Below are positions 1 to 13,000 of a DNA stretch of 64,000 nucleotides, piece by piece. Each line of letters opens with the position of its first letter. Position 1 is the first letter of the stretch. Source of the DNA: Numida meleagris (lineage: Eukaryota; Chordata; Aves; Galliformes; Numididae); assembly GCF_002078875.1 (NCBI RefSeq), contig NC_034438.1, positions 21,395,680 through 21,459,679 of the forward strand, given 5' to 3'. Both the position numbers and the translations under genes were made by a program. The notes beneath the pieces were generated by a model that was not told the DNA's origin, searched no databases, and saw only the letters and a list, made by a program, of their open reading frames with translations.

Positions 1-1683
1 TCCTTAATGTTACATAGAACAGTGCATGTGAAACTGCTGCAGAAGGTCTGTCAGAGCTGGTACATGTCTTGGGGGAACAGATGTACAAAATAAACTTTGT
101 GCAATGAAGTCACATTAGAGAGATCTTTCCAAATTTTTAAAATGCACGATACTACTCCATGTGTGCAGTATTGGCTCCTTCAGTGCTTGTGCCTGTTTGT
201 GCCAGAAGGACAGGAGTGCAAAGAAGAGGTTACAGTCTGCCTGTATGGGAGATGTCTTTTGAGGCACATACAGGATTTTTAAAACAGAGAACAGCAGGTC
301 TGTAGATACAGAAATGCTCAGCCATAAGACTGGTAAGAGGCTTCCACACAAGCAGTTCAACAGTGAAAAAAATTGTTCATAACATTTGCAAATGCTGAGC
401 AAGCAGCTTAAAAATGGAGAAACTGTGCTTGGAGTGAATGGCTAGGGAGGTCTGTACACAGTCCTTTTGCTCTTGGTCCTGTACAGACAAGAGTACAGTT
501 GCTACTCACCTGTCTTTCCTCTTGGTGGCTTCATGGAAACTCTAGGTCTTGGAATGGCACCAGTCTATGTTTGCATAGGAAGCATCAAAAGCTTCAGCAG
601 CCCTGCTGGTTCTGCTGCTGTGCAGGAAAGGAGCCATGGTTGGCAGCTCTGGCACGTGCTGCTTCTCACAACATGGGAGTCTCTCTGGTCCCTCTAGACT
701 CAAAGACTCCAGCCTTGAGGCAGATGGCATCTCAAAGGAATGCAGTAGTGAGGAACGAGAGACTGAATTTAGGGAAATAGAATTTTCTCAACAACATTTT
801 CTGTTTTGTCCATTTACTGTCCCTAAGCATTCCTATCATCTCTAGGCCATAGCAAAGCCAAGCTATGCTCTGCCATAGCCTTCCCAATGGGCTTCTGACT
901 TCATTTTCACACTGAACACAATAGAGCTTGTCAGTTATCCCATCTGCCTCTGTGTCCATCTATACCAAGCACTTCTAGCAAATATGTCTTATCCAACTTA
1001 TGCATAACCAATGACTTTCCAAGATGAGATATTAATAGGAAAGACCTACCATTCTTAAGTTATTATGCATGCAGTACACTGAACTTGCTGCTGGTGAGAT
1101 GAAGAGTGTGATGAGGCCCAAGGAAGGAAGAACACTTAGAGCTTTCTGTGCAAACTGTTCCAAGCTTCGTACTTAGGTTAAGCCCCTACTGAGTCCTTTA
1201 CACCTGAACACCATGCTGAGGCATGAGAGTCCAAACACACAGCATATTACTTACATCATAGTGGTTACATCTAACTGTGTCATAGTTGTGTTTCTTCTGT
1301 CCTTTTGGAATTTTCAGGGCTGGAGAAGAGAGATCTGTGTCTCTGTGTGTTTTGACTGTCCTCAGAAACTGGAGCAACCAGCTCCAAGTGCCAGTGCAAA
1401 AGTGAGCTTTGCAGCTCTTAAAGGTCAAGAAAGATCTCAGATTCCATGATTTTTAGTTTTCATGTCCCAGTTTTACAAGAGGAAAGCCTGGAGAGATGAA
1501 GAAAACGAATCTTAGGTTAGGAGTGAGATGCCATTCCCGCCCTAGCTGGTTATAGAAGCATTTCTGGCTACCACATCCAGATTTGGTGGCTACACTACGA
1601 AACAGCAAATCCTAAGTTTATGAAGTGGGCATGAGCACACCTCTGGTCACTGGTGGCAACTGTTAGTGACTGAGACAATATGA

Positions 1684-1725
1684 TATAACCAGTACAACCA
1701 GTAACCAGTATAACCAGTAACAGTG
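1684..1725. repeat. Short imperfect tandem repeat, unit about 8-9 bp
   Basis: The word AACCAGTA recurs four times with small length changes in about 40 bp. It looks like a minor slippage product with no evident function. Confidence 0.6.
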
Positions 1726-3227
1726 CCAGATAGCCCATAATGTTCCTTGGGATTACAGTCTGATGTACTGATACCTGTATTTTGTCTTGTCTGTTGTTTT
1801 ATTGGTTTGCAAACACAGTTACAAAAGATAAGCATTTTAAAGTATATATATAACAGATTTAATGACCAAGATCCTTCCTAGCTGCACCAGTGGCATAGCT
1901 TAGGAAATAGGCAGCTTGACCTCCAACTGTTAGGACTGGCCTCCTCTAAATCAGCTTCCATGCAGACATCTCCTCTGTCCCTTTGTTAGCAATAGCTCCC
2001 TTTAGGGCTGTTGAGATTTGCTTGCTCTCTCCTTTGTCTCCTCGTTAAAGCTTCCTTCCTGTTCTCGCTTGGATTTATATCTCTAAGGCCTAAATCTCCT
2101 TTCCCTCCCCCACTTCCAGAGCTGGACTGTATAAGTGCAAATGTCTGTTAAGCAGCTTTGATTTTTCTCTTTCTTCCCATTCCCACTGGCTTCCTTTTGT
2201 ATCTGCTTTCCCGTGCATTTTTTGGTTAACACTTCTCTTGTATTTTTCATATTTTAAAATAGTAAAATGTGATGAAACACACAGAATTCATTAACTGTGA
2301 TGCCTGTTTATAGACTAAAGAATCTCTGCTGTGAATACAAATGGTGAACTTGGTGTCAAAATTGCTTTTCCTCAGACACTATTGCATTCTCCAGGCTCTG
2401 TGACACCAGGTGTCCCAAAGACTTTCCAGAAACTCCACAGTTTTTTTTCTCCCCCAGTGCAGGACAGCAGCTTTCCTGTCATTCTGTGGCAACAGACCAG
2501 GCTGTACGAGAGCAAGGGGCCTGAGGTGATGTTCCGCAAATGCATGGCATGCAGGGCTGGCATGGAGAAGGCAGTTCTCTGAAAGCCTGCTGTGCTTATC
2601 AGTTTGCATGAATGTGGCAGCTCTGTGGTTAGTATAAGGCTAGATTCCTGTCAGAGGGTGTAGGCTGTGTCCTTTTGGATACAGAAGGGCCTCGTCTGTG
2701 CTGCGAGCACCATCTGCCTGTCCCTGTTGCAACACTGGAGCTGAGGTCTGAAGGCTGCCCTCCCTCCTTGCTCAGCCCAGGAGTACCCTCAGCTCTCGGC
2801 ACAACATGAAAGTTGCAGCCCTTGTCAGGAGGTTTATCATTTCAAACCAGGTGCACAGCAGCACTTAGTAAATAGGCCCTGCCAGTATTTAAGTCTCTTG
2901 CTATCAGAATTAATCAGATGTCTTGGCTGTGATGAGTTTCCAAATGCTGTCAAAGCTTGCAGGGCCACCTTGGGGTGGGTGATGTTATTTGAGTACTGTG
3001 TCGTTCTTCTGGGAATAGCTAGACCTGTAATGTACACATCCAAACTTCCCTCCGGCTATTTAAGGAGGAGATCAATAGTTCTTAGAAGGGCCTCAGCTTT
3101 TCTCTTCAAAATGTACATTTTAAAGTGTTGGCTGGACAGTATCCCCTTACTTCTGGCTGCTGCACATCAATATTTATTTTATCCTAGATTTAGAAATAAA
3201 CAAATGCCTACCACTTCACACCGATGG

Positions 3228-3268
3228 AAAACAAAAACAAAAACAAAAACAAACAAAAAAACCCAACC
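3228..3268. repeat. A-rich (AAAAAC)n simple repeat
   Basis: Consecutive AAAAAC and AAAC units form a 40-bp A-rich tract. It could be the tail of an old retroposed sequence, but the sequence upstream resembles no repeat I know, so I call it simple sequence only. Confidence 0.7.
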
Positions 3269-6200
3269 AGAACAAAGGAAAAATTAAAATGAAAACGAAA
3301 CCAGAAGAAATCCAATTTACTTTGCTTTCAGATAACTTGACGGTCAAGTTCCTAAGCATAAGAGCACCTGATATTAATTACGAGCGCTGAAATGAATGCC
3401 TGTCATTTGAGCACAGAGGTAATGTATTCTCATTAATAGTATCCAGTTACTGGTACCTCAAAATATTGCCCATCAAAGCTTTCACAATGCAAATAGAAAA
3501 GCAGAATATGTTCTTAGATCTGAGCTAGGTGAATTAAAATAAAATCAATTTCAGTGCATCAATGTATATCATTAATTTCCATTTAAGTCTTATCAAATGG
3601 TATTTAGCCTGAGTAACTCTAGTGAGGCTAGGTGCTCTAGTAACTGAATTGCACTAGATGCTTGAGATCCTATTTTCATGAGAAAAATTGCCTGGCTAAA
3701 AGGATAATTACTATGCTAAATATTACTGCTCTTTCCGCTTTCTGCAAACAAAGCTGAATAGCAAAGTGATTGGTATATAAAATGTGTCTGCATATGGGAA
3801 TAAAGAACTGAAACACTGGCAATAGGAAAGCTTTGCATTCAGTATGTAGTGTGAAAAGACATTAAAATATTGTGAATCAAAACACTCAACTAAGATGCTG
3901 TCTTTTACTTTACGAAGAGCCATAGTACACTAGTCAGCTTTGTGGGGAATAATAAATGTGATTTAAAAGTTACACACTTCATCAGTACATAATAAGGTTT
4001 ACAAGTCAGAATATAGCCTCCTTTGTTCTTTCTGTTTTACTGTGAACTCTCTACACATGCAGTTTTCCTTCCCAGAACTTTCCAGCTGACCTTCTTTAAG
4101 GTTAAACATGCTCCGGCATTTATATGTGGGCTAGGAGGAATCTGCTGTGAGGAGTTAAAGAATTTCCAGCATTATAACTGTTCCGTTAGGGATGAGCTGA
4201 GATGGAGGAAAACCGCATAGAGTTACTTATGAAGATTCTTTTAAAGCTTAGCCTGAAGAGAAGTTGGTGATCATTCTCACCTAAGTCAGGCATATAGCCA
4301 TGGATGGCTACTTCATTTGCCCAGGCTGATTAAGCCTTACAGTGGCTGTGGATAATTATCAGGTAGCATGGTATTCAGAACTCCTTTTCCAGCATGCAAA
4401 ATAGTTTGTGTTCAATTAAACTGTCTGGCTGTGACATACAGCTCATGTGGGCATCACTGTGGGACATCTTTTCATAAAAATTTCTTCACTGCAATCAGAA
4501 TCTCCATCCTTGGGAAACAAAACAGGTCTGATCCTTTAAACTCCATTAACCTCAGGATTATCCGGAGATGCACAGGCATTCAGCAATTAAACCCCTTATG
4601 AAACATATGTTATTTATTAGAGCAATATGTTAACATTTTTATTATTTATCAAAGCTTATTTGTAACTTAGCATGTATGCATAATGAAACCCTTCTACAAT
4701 ATGTTGTTAACATGCAGAAACAAGAGTTTCAATATGTTACAGATAACCTTTACCTATAGTACCTCGTGCTGTTAAACATAGCTGGAACACGGATTAAATC
4801 GTGCCAAAAATGACCCACTAAGCTTGCAATTATTCACATTTTTTTTTTTGTGATGCCAGAGAGAAAATGCTCACTGGATATTTGACGTCTAATTTTCAGT
4901 AAGCCTGTTCTACCAGGAAAAAGAGCTACTCAGGTTTTCCATGCTTATCTTTCTCTCCACCACACTGCTTTAAATATTGCTGACCATGTTCTGGCTGCTT
5001 ATGCTCCACAGTGAGTGAAGAGAGAGAGGACAGTTGAGCTCTGACGCTTGCATTGTGCCAAAACAATTCCAAAGTGAATTTTTGGTAACAAGTGGAGGAA
5101 TCACATTTCAGCTGGTAGATTCTTAAGTCAGCAGAGACTTCTGCTGCTATTTCCCATGCCACACTTCCAGGCCCTCCTACCAGATAAATGCATTATTTCT
5201 CCAAAGAGCTGCAGTACAGGAACTACCCCTTTAAGCATCCAACCAGTAATCTGATCTCCATAGTTTTGTTGGGGCTGAAGACTACTGGACTTTGAGAGTT
5301 GTTGAACAAAACTGATGGGTAGAATTTATTAAAACAAGAATTTACAAAACTTTCAGCACAATTGGATTTGATTTCCATTGAACTCATAAGTAGGAAATAC
5401 TCTATTCTGCCGTAAATTGATGTAGGATAAGTCATTTGTCTTTGATGATCTACAGTTTCTGATACACTTTCTTTCTTTGCCTAATGATTCATTTCAGCAA
5501 TATGCTTAATCAATGTTTGCTGATGTTCATGGTCTAATGCTTACTGACAGCAGGTGCAGAAAAAGTAAATCCCCATCTGCATAGAAATCTTGCTGAAACT
5601 CAGCAGCATGCTGTTTTGCTGTAATTTTTGTAGACAGGTGATTTTTCATGGTACCTCCAGAAGGTCCCTCAAAGCTCCCTGCTGTTACCTCTGTTTTCCT
5701 ACCTGCAGCTATCACAAGTTACAGTTTTGTTTGCAGCCTTACATGAGGTGCCTTTTTAACGTATATCTATTTATTTTGTTTGATGGACTTTCCTTTAGAT
5801 TCAGCTCAGATACCACAGTTTGCATCAGGACTTTGATTTGGTAGACTGATGGCCTCCTTTCACATGTTCCTGCTGTTCACTGAGGCAAAGAAATGTCATG
5901 GCTAGGTGTTAAAGGCGCAGAGATTGCGTGTCCTAGGGAACAGACTTCTGAATGTTTTATACAGTTCCTGGAAAAATTTGGTCGTTGATGTTGGTTTTGG
6001 GAAGATTTTTTTTTTCTTTCATTGCTGTTGGGTAGTACTATATCAGTAAGATGTGGTTAGGTATACTTCTCTATGCTGCTACCTAAAGGTTTTAAAACTT
6101 GGATTAGAGGTTTAAAGACTAGGGCAAACAAAAATTGTAACAATGTGTTTCTAAAAATGAGGAAGTTTGCATAGTTACTTATTTTATTGTTTTTTTTAAG

Positions 6201-6457
6201 GTTCAGCATTGCTCTCTTGTCCCTTTTAACAAAAGCCTCAAGAGGTGGGACAGCTTCCGTGATTTGCCTGGACTTGTGTTTTTCCCACAAAGGAAACAAA
6301 AAAGAACATTGTTTATATTGGCTAAGATCAAAAAAATGGCTAGAACATGTCTTGGAAAGCTCCAAATTTCATGTTAAAAATAAAACAAACAAACAAAACC
6401 TCCAACAACAAAAGTGTACATTTCAGAATGTACATAGAATAAGGGGAAAAAACAATT

Positions 6458-6462
6458 ACTAG
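6458..6462. repeat. Left target-site duplication of solo LTR (ACTAG)
   Basis: ACTAG directly precedes the TGTCATGG start of the LTR, and ACTAG occurs again at 6992-6996 directly after its ...GTTGACA end. The perfect 5-bp duplication fixes both ends of the insertion. Confidence 0.9.
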
Positions 6463-6991
6463 TGTCATGGTTTTATGATTTTCGGTTATTGGTATTCCAC
6501 ATCATAACATCATGTAGTGGATATACCTGGTTCTCAGAAGAGAAGGACTACTACAGTCCCCACGGCACTTTGCTGCTTTGTTACCATTTTCCAGCTGGAG
6601 GGAAAAGATAAAAGCTCACAGTATAAAAACTTGCAGATCACGAGACCTCGTCCCTTTTTCCACCATCTCTCGTCTTGGCAGCACCTCGCTCTCCAGCCGT
6701 CTTATCGTCAGTAGTAGAGTAAGGCCTACCTTGATTTTGGGACATTCTCTCTCTCTGTATTGGATTTATCAGCTTAAGTTGTAATTATATTGTATTATAG
6801 TGTGTTGTTTTGCATTCCGACATTTTATTTAGTAAATTAGTTTGTTTCTCCTCAGATTATTGCCGCTGTTCTTTGCTCACAGGGCCATCTCCCTACCCTT
6901 TTCCCCTTTTCCCTTTTCCCGGGGCGTGGACCCGTGGATCCCCCATCCCCTTTGTCACGGAACCGGGCCGAACGCCCGTAAACCGTTGACA
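6463..6991 (+). mobile_element. Solo LTR, family D, copy 1 (endogenous retrovirus)
   Basis: A 529-bp element begins TG and ends CA, and is flanked by a perfect 5-bp duplication (ACTAG). A TATA box (TATAAAA) lies at 6622-6628. No polypurine tract, primer-binding site or gag-pol sequence flanks it, so it is a solo LTR left by recombination between two LTRs. A second copy, in opposite orientation, lies at 50523-51039 and matches over its whole length at roughly 95% by eye. The main differences are a few substitutions and shorter CT and C-rich runs in copy 2. I recognise it as an avian ERV LTR by structure but do not assign a library name. Short ORFs inside it are incidental. Confidence 0.9.
6622..6628 (+). 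promoter_or_regulatory. TATA box of the solo LTR
   Basis: TATAAAA sits about 160 bp inside the LTR. It is followed downstream by a CT-rich stretch and, near 6830, an AGTAAA that could serve as a variant polyadenylation signal. This is the expected U3-R order. It is intact in both family-D copies. Whether it is active cannot be judged from sequence. Confidence 0.6.
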
Positions 6992-6996
6992 ACTAG
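6992..6996. repeat. Right target-site duplication of solo LTR (ACTAG)
   Basis: Exact copy of 6458-6462, immediately after the CA terminus of the LTR. Confidence 0.9.
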
Positions 6997-9900
6997 TTAG
7001 GGATTTTTTTTCTGTTGATTTAAGAGCTAGGTTTTTAATAGTTTAACTGTATAATTCCACATACAGATTCAAAATCTTCAGCTATTTTATCTGATTTTTA
7101 GGTAGAAAAAATTAGATAAGCTGAGCTACTGGTTCAAAGACAGAAAATGAAAATCAGAAAATAATTAAACCAGGCCGCGTGAGAATAATCTCAAAGCAGG
7201 CTGAAGCTAAGCCAGTTGTAGCTCAGGCTCAGCTGTGCCTATAGAACAAAGGCAAAATGCAATACAGCAGGGAAAAGCTGTAGGAAGAAATGCATTAGAA
7301 CATTACCCATTACAGTATGGCAGAGAAAAATGAGACTCATTGTTGCTAGGTTTGTCAGAAAAGCTTTTGGGTGAAAAATAAGCAACCAGCAAAAGCAAAG
7401 GTCTTAATGTCATTATTCTGCAACTGTTTAAAAGACATTGGTAACTAGAAGATGCCCATGACAAACATGGGATTGAATGCCAGCTATAACTGAGGCTTAA
7501 TTTGTAACTTAACAGTCTGTGTCAGGAATCCAGTTAAAGAAAATAAATGGAAAGGTTATATTGCCAAGCAAGCTGGAGAAAAAGACTTCGAATAGCTGGT
7601 ATTTGTTAAATGTTCAGAGAGTTGTTTTAGAGCACTCATAAAATGCAGGATGGAGATACATGGAAATTAAATGAAATGAAATCTGAATATAAATCATTTT
7701 CAGTCCTTTTGTGCAAGCAGACAGAAAATTGTTCCAGTTCCAAATAAGCAGAAGGCTACAGAGGGTAATGCCAATCACCAAAGTGGTAAAAATTAAAATG
7801 ATATTTATTTCTGAGAAATAAATATTATGAAAGCTATCAGGAGGAACAGATTAACAAGTCAAAACAACTCCTAGTAACAGATCAGTTCGTTCTTTCAGAA
7901 TGAGGAGAACTTTCTGACAGCAGAATAAGCAAGACAATTTATTACACTACAGGCAGATTTCATAGTCCTAGCTAGGGAGCTGGAAGCCAAAATTTGTCTC
8001 AAAGAATATTAGTCTACACCGGGTTTCATTTTTCCATTTAACTTTCAGGGGAATTAAGTCCTATCTTCTGATGCATATTCTGTTATAAACATATGGGTTA
8101 TAACAGCTTGCTAATTATATGACACAGGTAAGAATTTCCTGACTCCTCTTGCCACTGTTAAGGTTAATTATATGCATAAAATTTTGCAAAATAAAACCCA
8201 AATTGGAAACCAGAGACATTCAGTACAGTTCTTCAGTTTGCTTTTATTCAAGAAATGTTTTATTCAAGTTTTTTTTTTTTAAAGTAAATTTTAAGGAAAA
8301 CAGACTTGCACAACTACATCTGATCCACATCTGTTATATCTAAGTCTCTAGTGCAAATATTTTGTTAAGTGGCATTTCTTTCAGCATCTTCTATTGTTGC
8401 TGTTGCTAGTTTCTGCCTTTGTATCTCCTTTTTCAATATTGTTAATGCTAACATTTTGCCTAGTCCCCTTCTTGTTATTCCAGAATCATAAACGATGCTT
8501 GTCACATTGTGGATTTTTGACATCAACTGTGATGCTGAAAAGAAAAAGAAGTTAAGATTTTGAATGAAGAATAAATTATAGGGAAATTAAAACTCAAGAT
8601 CCCTAAATAATGCAAGTTGAGAAGAAAAATAAAAACTATTTTTTAAGCTCTGGCATTTGAATTGATTTTGTAAGTCATTTCCATTAAATTAAATGCCATT
8701 ACTGGTGGTAGACTATTCACACAGTTAATTTGGGGAAAATATATAGATCAGCAGTGGGGAGAAAATACAAAGAAGAATTTCTATGAAGCTGTTTGCAAGT
8801 AAAAGCACAAAATGTACCAGTACAGATGACGAGCTGCTATTTTATTGTTTGATTCTTATTAAGCAAAATGTCTGAAAGAGTTAATGCTTTTGCTAGAAGA
8901 CACCCACAGAAATTCACAAAAGACCTGGCTTCAATGCAATGGCATGTAAGAAACTCTAGTGCAACACCTGCAAGCTACAAGGTCTGAGTTTTTTTGCTTT
9001 GAGAGGCATTCCTTTGAGTATGAACTGAAAATGGGTGCCCTTAATTGTGGCATAAGGCAGTCTGCACCTTGACCTTTCTCTAATCTTCTGGATTGCTCTG
9101 AGTCACAAAGCACTGTGGATCAGCCACGTGTGCCCCGGCAGATCTGATTCCTCCAGGTACGTGCATTACAGGATCCTTTCAGGGTGCTAGCCACTCACAT
9201 GGGAGCCACAAGCAACTTTCTCTGTTTGAAATATGACTTAATTTTAATAAGACAGCAAAGGCTAACAGAGAACAGGCTTGCTGAGTTAATTTAATAATTG
9301 TTCTTTTATTGTTAGTCAATACTGGTATTTTACTTTCCCTGTAAACTGTCTTGTATTTTATCTCTCCTACTTGTCTGCTCAGTTGACTTTTTGACACCAT
9401 CCATTAATACTGTGCTGAAATGGTGTTCTGCTGTGGCTTCTGAGACTGGGTTAAACCGGTTTGGGTAGCGTAGCAGAATCAACATGTGTTACACCGAAGT
9501 CCTGGATGTTTACTGATTGCCTGATTCTTCTGCAATTGTTTCCCCATGTCTTCATTTCCTGTCAAATCAGCAACTGAAGTAACTCTTAAGCACATAGTAA
9601 ACAGATTAGTAATAATAAAATGGAATATATATGTTCTATGATCAGACCTCCCTGAGACAGTGGTACATAACCTTCTTCTGTCCCCTTCCCAAGAGGCGTT
9701 GTCAGAGTGGAGTTAACAGGATATGGTTAATTTTGCTGCTTGCTTTTAATTGCTTCCTAGAAACAGCCACCAAAATGTGGAATTGAAACCAACGTTAAAA
9801 AGCTGCTGCTTCGTTAGTGGGTACCACTCGTTTGTTTGTGTGCATGGAGCAGTGAAAGGGAAGGAGGGACTAGGGCATGTTGTGCATTTGGGAATTCATC

Positions 9901-10012
9901 TGTCCTCTAATTGCAGCCTGATACTGAAAATGCCAGAAGCTGATCAGTAGTAGGCAGCAGAACTTTGCAAGAGGGATTGCCTCTGAATCTGGCAGCCTTT
10001 GACCACCCCAGA

Positions 10013-10050
10013 TATTTTTAATATGTGTCTCTATTTTTAATATGTGTCTC
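10013..10050. repeat. Two perfect tandem copies of a 19-bp unit
   Basis: The unit TATTTTTAATATGTGTCTC occurs twice back to back without mismatch and is followed by TA. It is a recent small duplication with no evident function. Confidence 0.9.
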
Positions 10051-13000
10051 TAGTTACCACTGGTTAGTATCCAGTAACTTTCTCAAGGCTTTTTAGAGGT
10101 TCCTCCCCTATGTGAGATACTGACTGCACTTAGTCCAAGCTGTTTGAGTAGTAGAGATTACATTTGTATATGAAAGGTATGCACAACTGGTGTTTTAGTT
10201 GTGGCTATTTATGCATATAAAGTCAGTTCACCTTACACACTGTTTGAGTGTAAATAATTCAATAAAACGTTTTCTGTAGAAGGAGCTTGCTGAAGGGTAG
10301 ATGCTGCTTCTGTCCTAAATAAGACAACAAACACACACTTTCTTCCTCTTGGCTACAAACCCGGTAACTGCATTCGTAATGTTTTTGGCTTCCTCAGTCC
10401 AGAAAGACCCACTATTTCCCTGTTCAGCATTCTGGTATCAATTCTTTCTTAGTCTACAGTTATTTAACTGTTAGCAGGAAACAACTGATATCAGGTAGCA
10501 ACAATTTGTTGTCATCATTCATAATGTGGACAAGTTCACAAAAGGTTTCATATGTTTTTTGTCACACATGATATACAAACATTGCAATCAACTGCATTTT
10601 AAACCCAAGGCTAAGGCACTACATAAGGCTAATTTCACTCTTTTTCCAAAGGGTTGTACATGCTATCAAATTGACTTTCATAGAAAGACATGGAGAAAAT
10701 TCAGACCCTCACAATCCCTTAGCACTCAGCAGAGCAGTGCTGTACTTGCAAGTGCCACTGGAGATTCCACCTGTCCTTGCCCATGCACTCCTGAATTGCT
10801 GGTGGCCTGATCCCTGTGTGCTTTTATGGTAGATGGATGCTGGTAGCCGAGCCAGAGGCACCCGATGGCAGCAGTGTGTGTGTGCATGCATACATGTGTA
10901 TGGAACTAAGCTGGCAAAGTTCCAAATTCTAGCATGCTTTCTCAAGATGCTGTACAAAAACAACCTGATCTACTGAACTTTCAGTCCAACTGTTTGATGA
11001 GAGACTTCTGGGTATGCAAGTTGTGGCCACATGATCCTTCATTTAGTTTATTGCAAACACGACAGAGATGGATTCTGATGACTATGTTAAACAAATGGTG
11101 ATCTCAGTTTAGTTCCTCATGGCCAAAGCAATCAGTCGGAACCAGTACTTCTGTTTGTAATTCCAAAAATGAAATGGAAATGTAAAGAGAAATGACAGTT
11201 TAGGGATTCAAGTTAAATAATGCTGGTTGATTGACTTGTACCTTATGCTGTGTATCCTGTGGATCATGGCTATGTACTTTTTTGGATGAAGGCAATCTAA
11301 CTCATTTAGCAGGCATTAATTCAATGTTTAAACAGTGCTGCCAAAGAATAAGGGTCACATATTTATCCTGGGCTAGTGCCAAAGATGTTGACATTTGAAA
11401 GGTAAGTGTTAAATTGTCCTACCTCTTTGTCTTACTATAGTTTCAAAAGATGATGATGGAAAGGCACTGACAAGTTTGCTAGTGAAAGAAAAATACACAT
11501 CTGAAATATTGTGCACTACTATGCAATCTGTGTTCCACCAGAATGTGCACCTTTGCTCTACTGATTTAGTTGTGTTTCTTCCCTATATGGTGTTTAGGAA
11601 AGTAAGGCACTTCTCATAAACATCTCCTATGTATAAATGGAACTCAATTGACACACTAGTAACTAGATGACAACCAGGTATGTTTTCACTGTCTCTTCTT
11701 CAGATTTTGAGGCAGCAAGCAGGAAAATACTCCTTTGAGATCTAAAGTCTGACGCCTCCCTCAAGAATAAGTCAAATAGGACTCACTTTTCTCTTTCTAA
11801 CCTGTTTTTCTGGAGGCATACAAGATCTACTGTTTCTGTCACTCAGGAGAACCCTCTTCTCTTGAAAGTCTGTTGCTGCACAATAAAGCTGATGTCTAGG
11901 ATACTTCTCATGGAAGGAAGAAACTTGTAGTCTAGTACTTGATGTGTACCTATGTTGCACCAGGGAGATTATGATGTAATGTGACCAACAGAGTGGCCAA
12001 AAGCTGTGTTGTCCTTCTCTTGGCAGAGCACTCTGGATGCCTCGCTGTGGAGCTAGGCAGCTTCTTTTTCTTCTTCACTCTCCTCATGATTCTTGAAATC
12101 CTCATTGGATAACAGCATGGTGTGAGCTGTGGTGGTGTGGAATGCCCTACTGGCAGCAGGCAAGAGGAGACACTTGTGGGATACCTACATTTGTCTTCTA
12201 TCTGACTGAGGTAGCAATCTTGCTTTCTTGCTTTCTGAATGAATGCTTTAGTTTCCCAGCTGTTAATCAAAAGATCGGGTAAAAGGAGAGGTTCTGTGGC
12301 TGCATTTGGAAAGAAAACCACAATAACTGCACTTTATAGAAGCCTGAGCCACCTGTCTGTACATTAAGTAGGGCAAGAATACCTCTGCCAAATTTGACTC
12401 TCCAGGAGATGTAGGCTAGTGTTAAAATTCCGGTCAGGTTCATGTGAGAGAGGTGGAGGAAACAGGACTTGGGTAGGAACACTACATCTAAAAGCGAGAT
12501 GCAACCCCTTTTTCACCTAAGCTCATTACCTATTGCCCTGCTCTGCTCAATGCCAGGCCTGTCTTTTTATGACACATACTAGCACTTGCTTTGAAAAAGC
12601 TGCCTGCCACTTACTCAAGCAGCAAATTCATTAAAAAACTGTATTTTGTTGTCAGTAGTTGCTGTGTGCTGCTTTGTCTTGTAAAAAACTAAGATTGCGC
12701 TTGCACACCATGGGACGTGGGTAATTTGTAAGTGTGAACTATAGCTACTATCCACTGCATGTATAATTCAGCCTGCCATATATAAAGCAAGGAAGCAGAA
12801 TAATTATTGATCACGCTTTACTTAAGAATTCAAATGGCTAACATAGGAACTATACATCACAATGTTTTATTTCTACTGAAAACTAAATACTGTACCACCA
12901 TTTCTACTGTTGCATGATTCAATAGGGAAACTTAAACACACATTTCACAATGCTTCTGGCACAATTTCTGATTACAGATATATACATGTATTACAGAGAT

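Larger units (their letters stand above)
1..6457. other. AT-rich non-genic sequence
   Basis: I see no coding exon, RNA gene or recognisable transposon here. Open frames are short, start at random methionines and show no domain. Simple-sequence stretches (1684-1725, 3228-3268) are listed separately. The 3300-3720 part has many TAAT-type motifs and few indel-prone repeats and is discussed as a possible conserved non-coding element. This stretch is inferred to be intergenic, upstream of the promoter at 26 kb. Confidence 0.6.

Noticed and set aside
3228..3268. A-rich tract as the tail of a SINE or processed pseudogene
   Set aside because: No body with a polymerase III box or cDNA-like sequence upstream and no flanking duplication could be seen.
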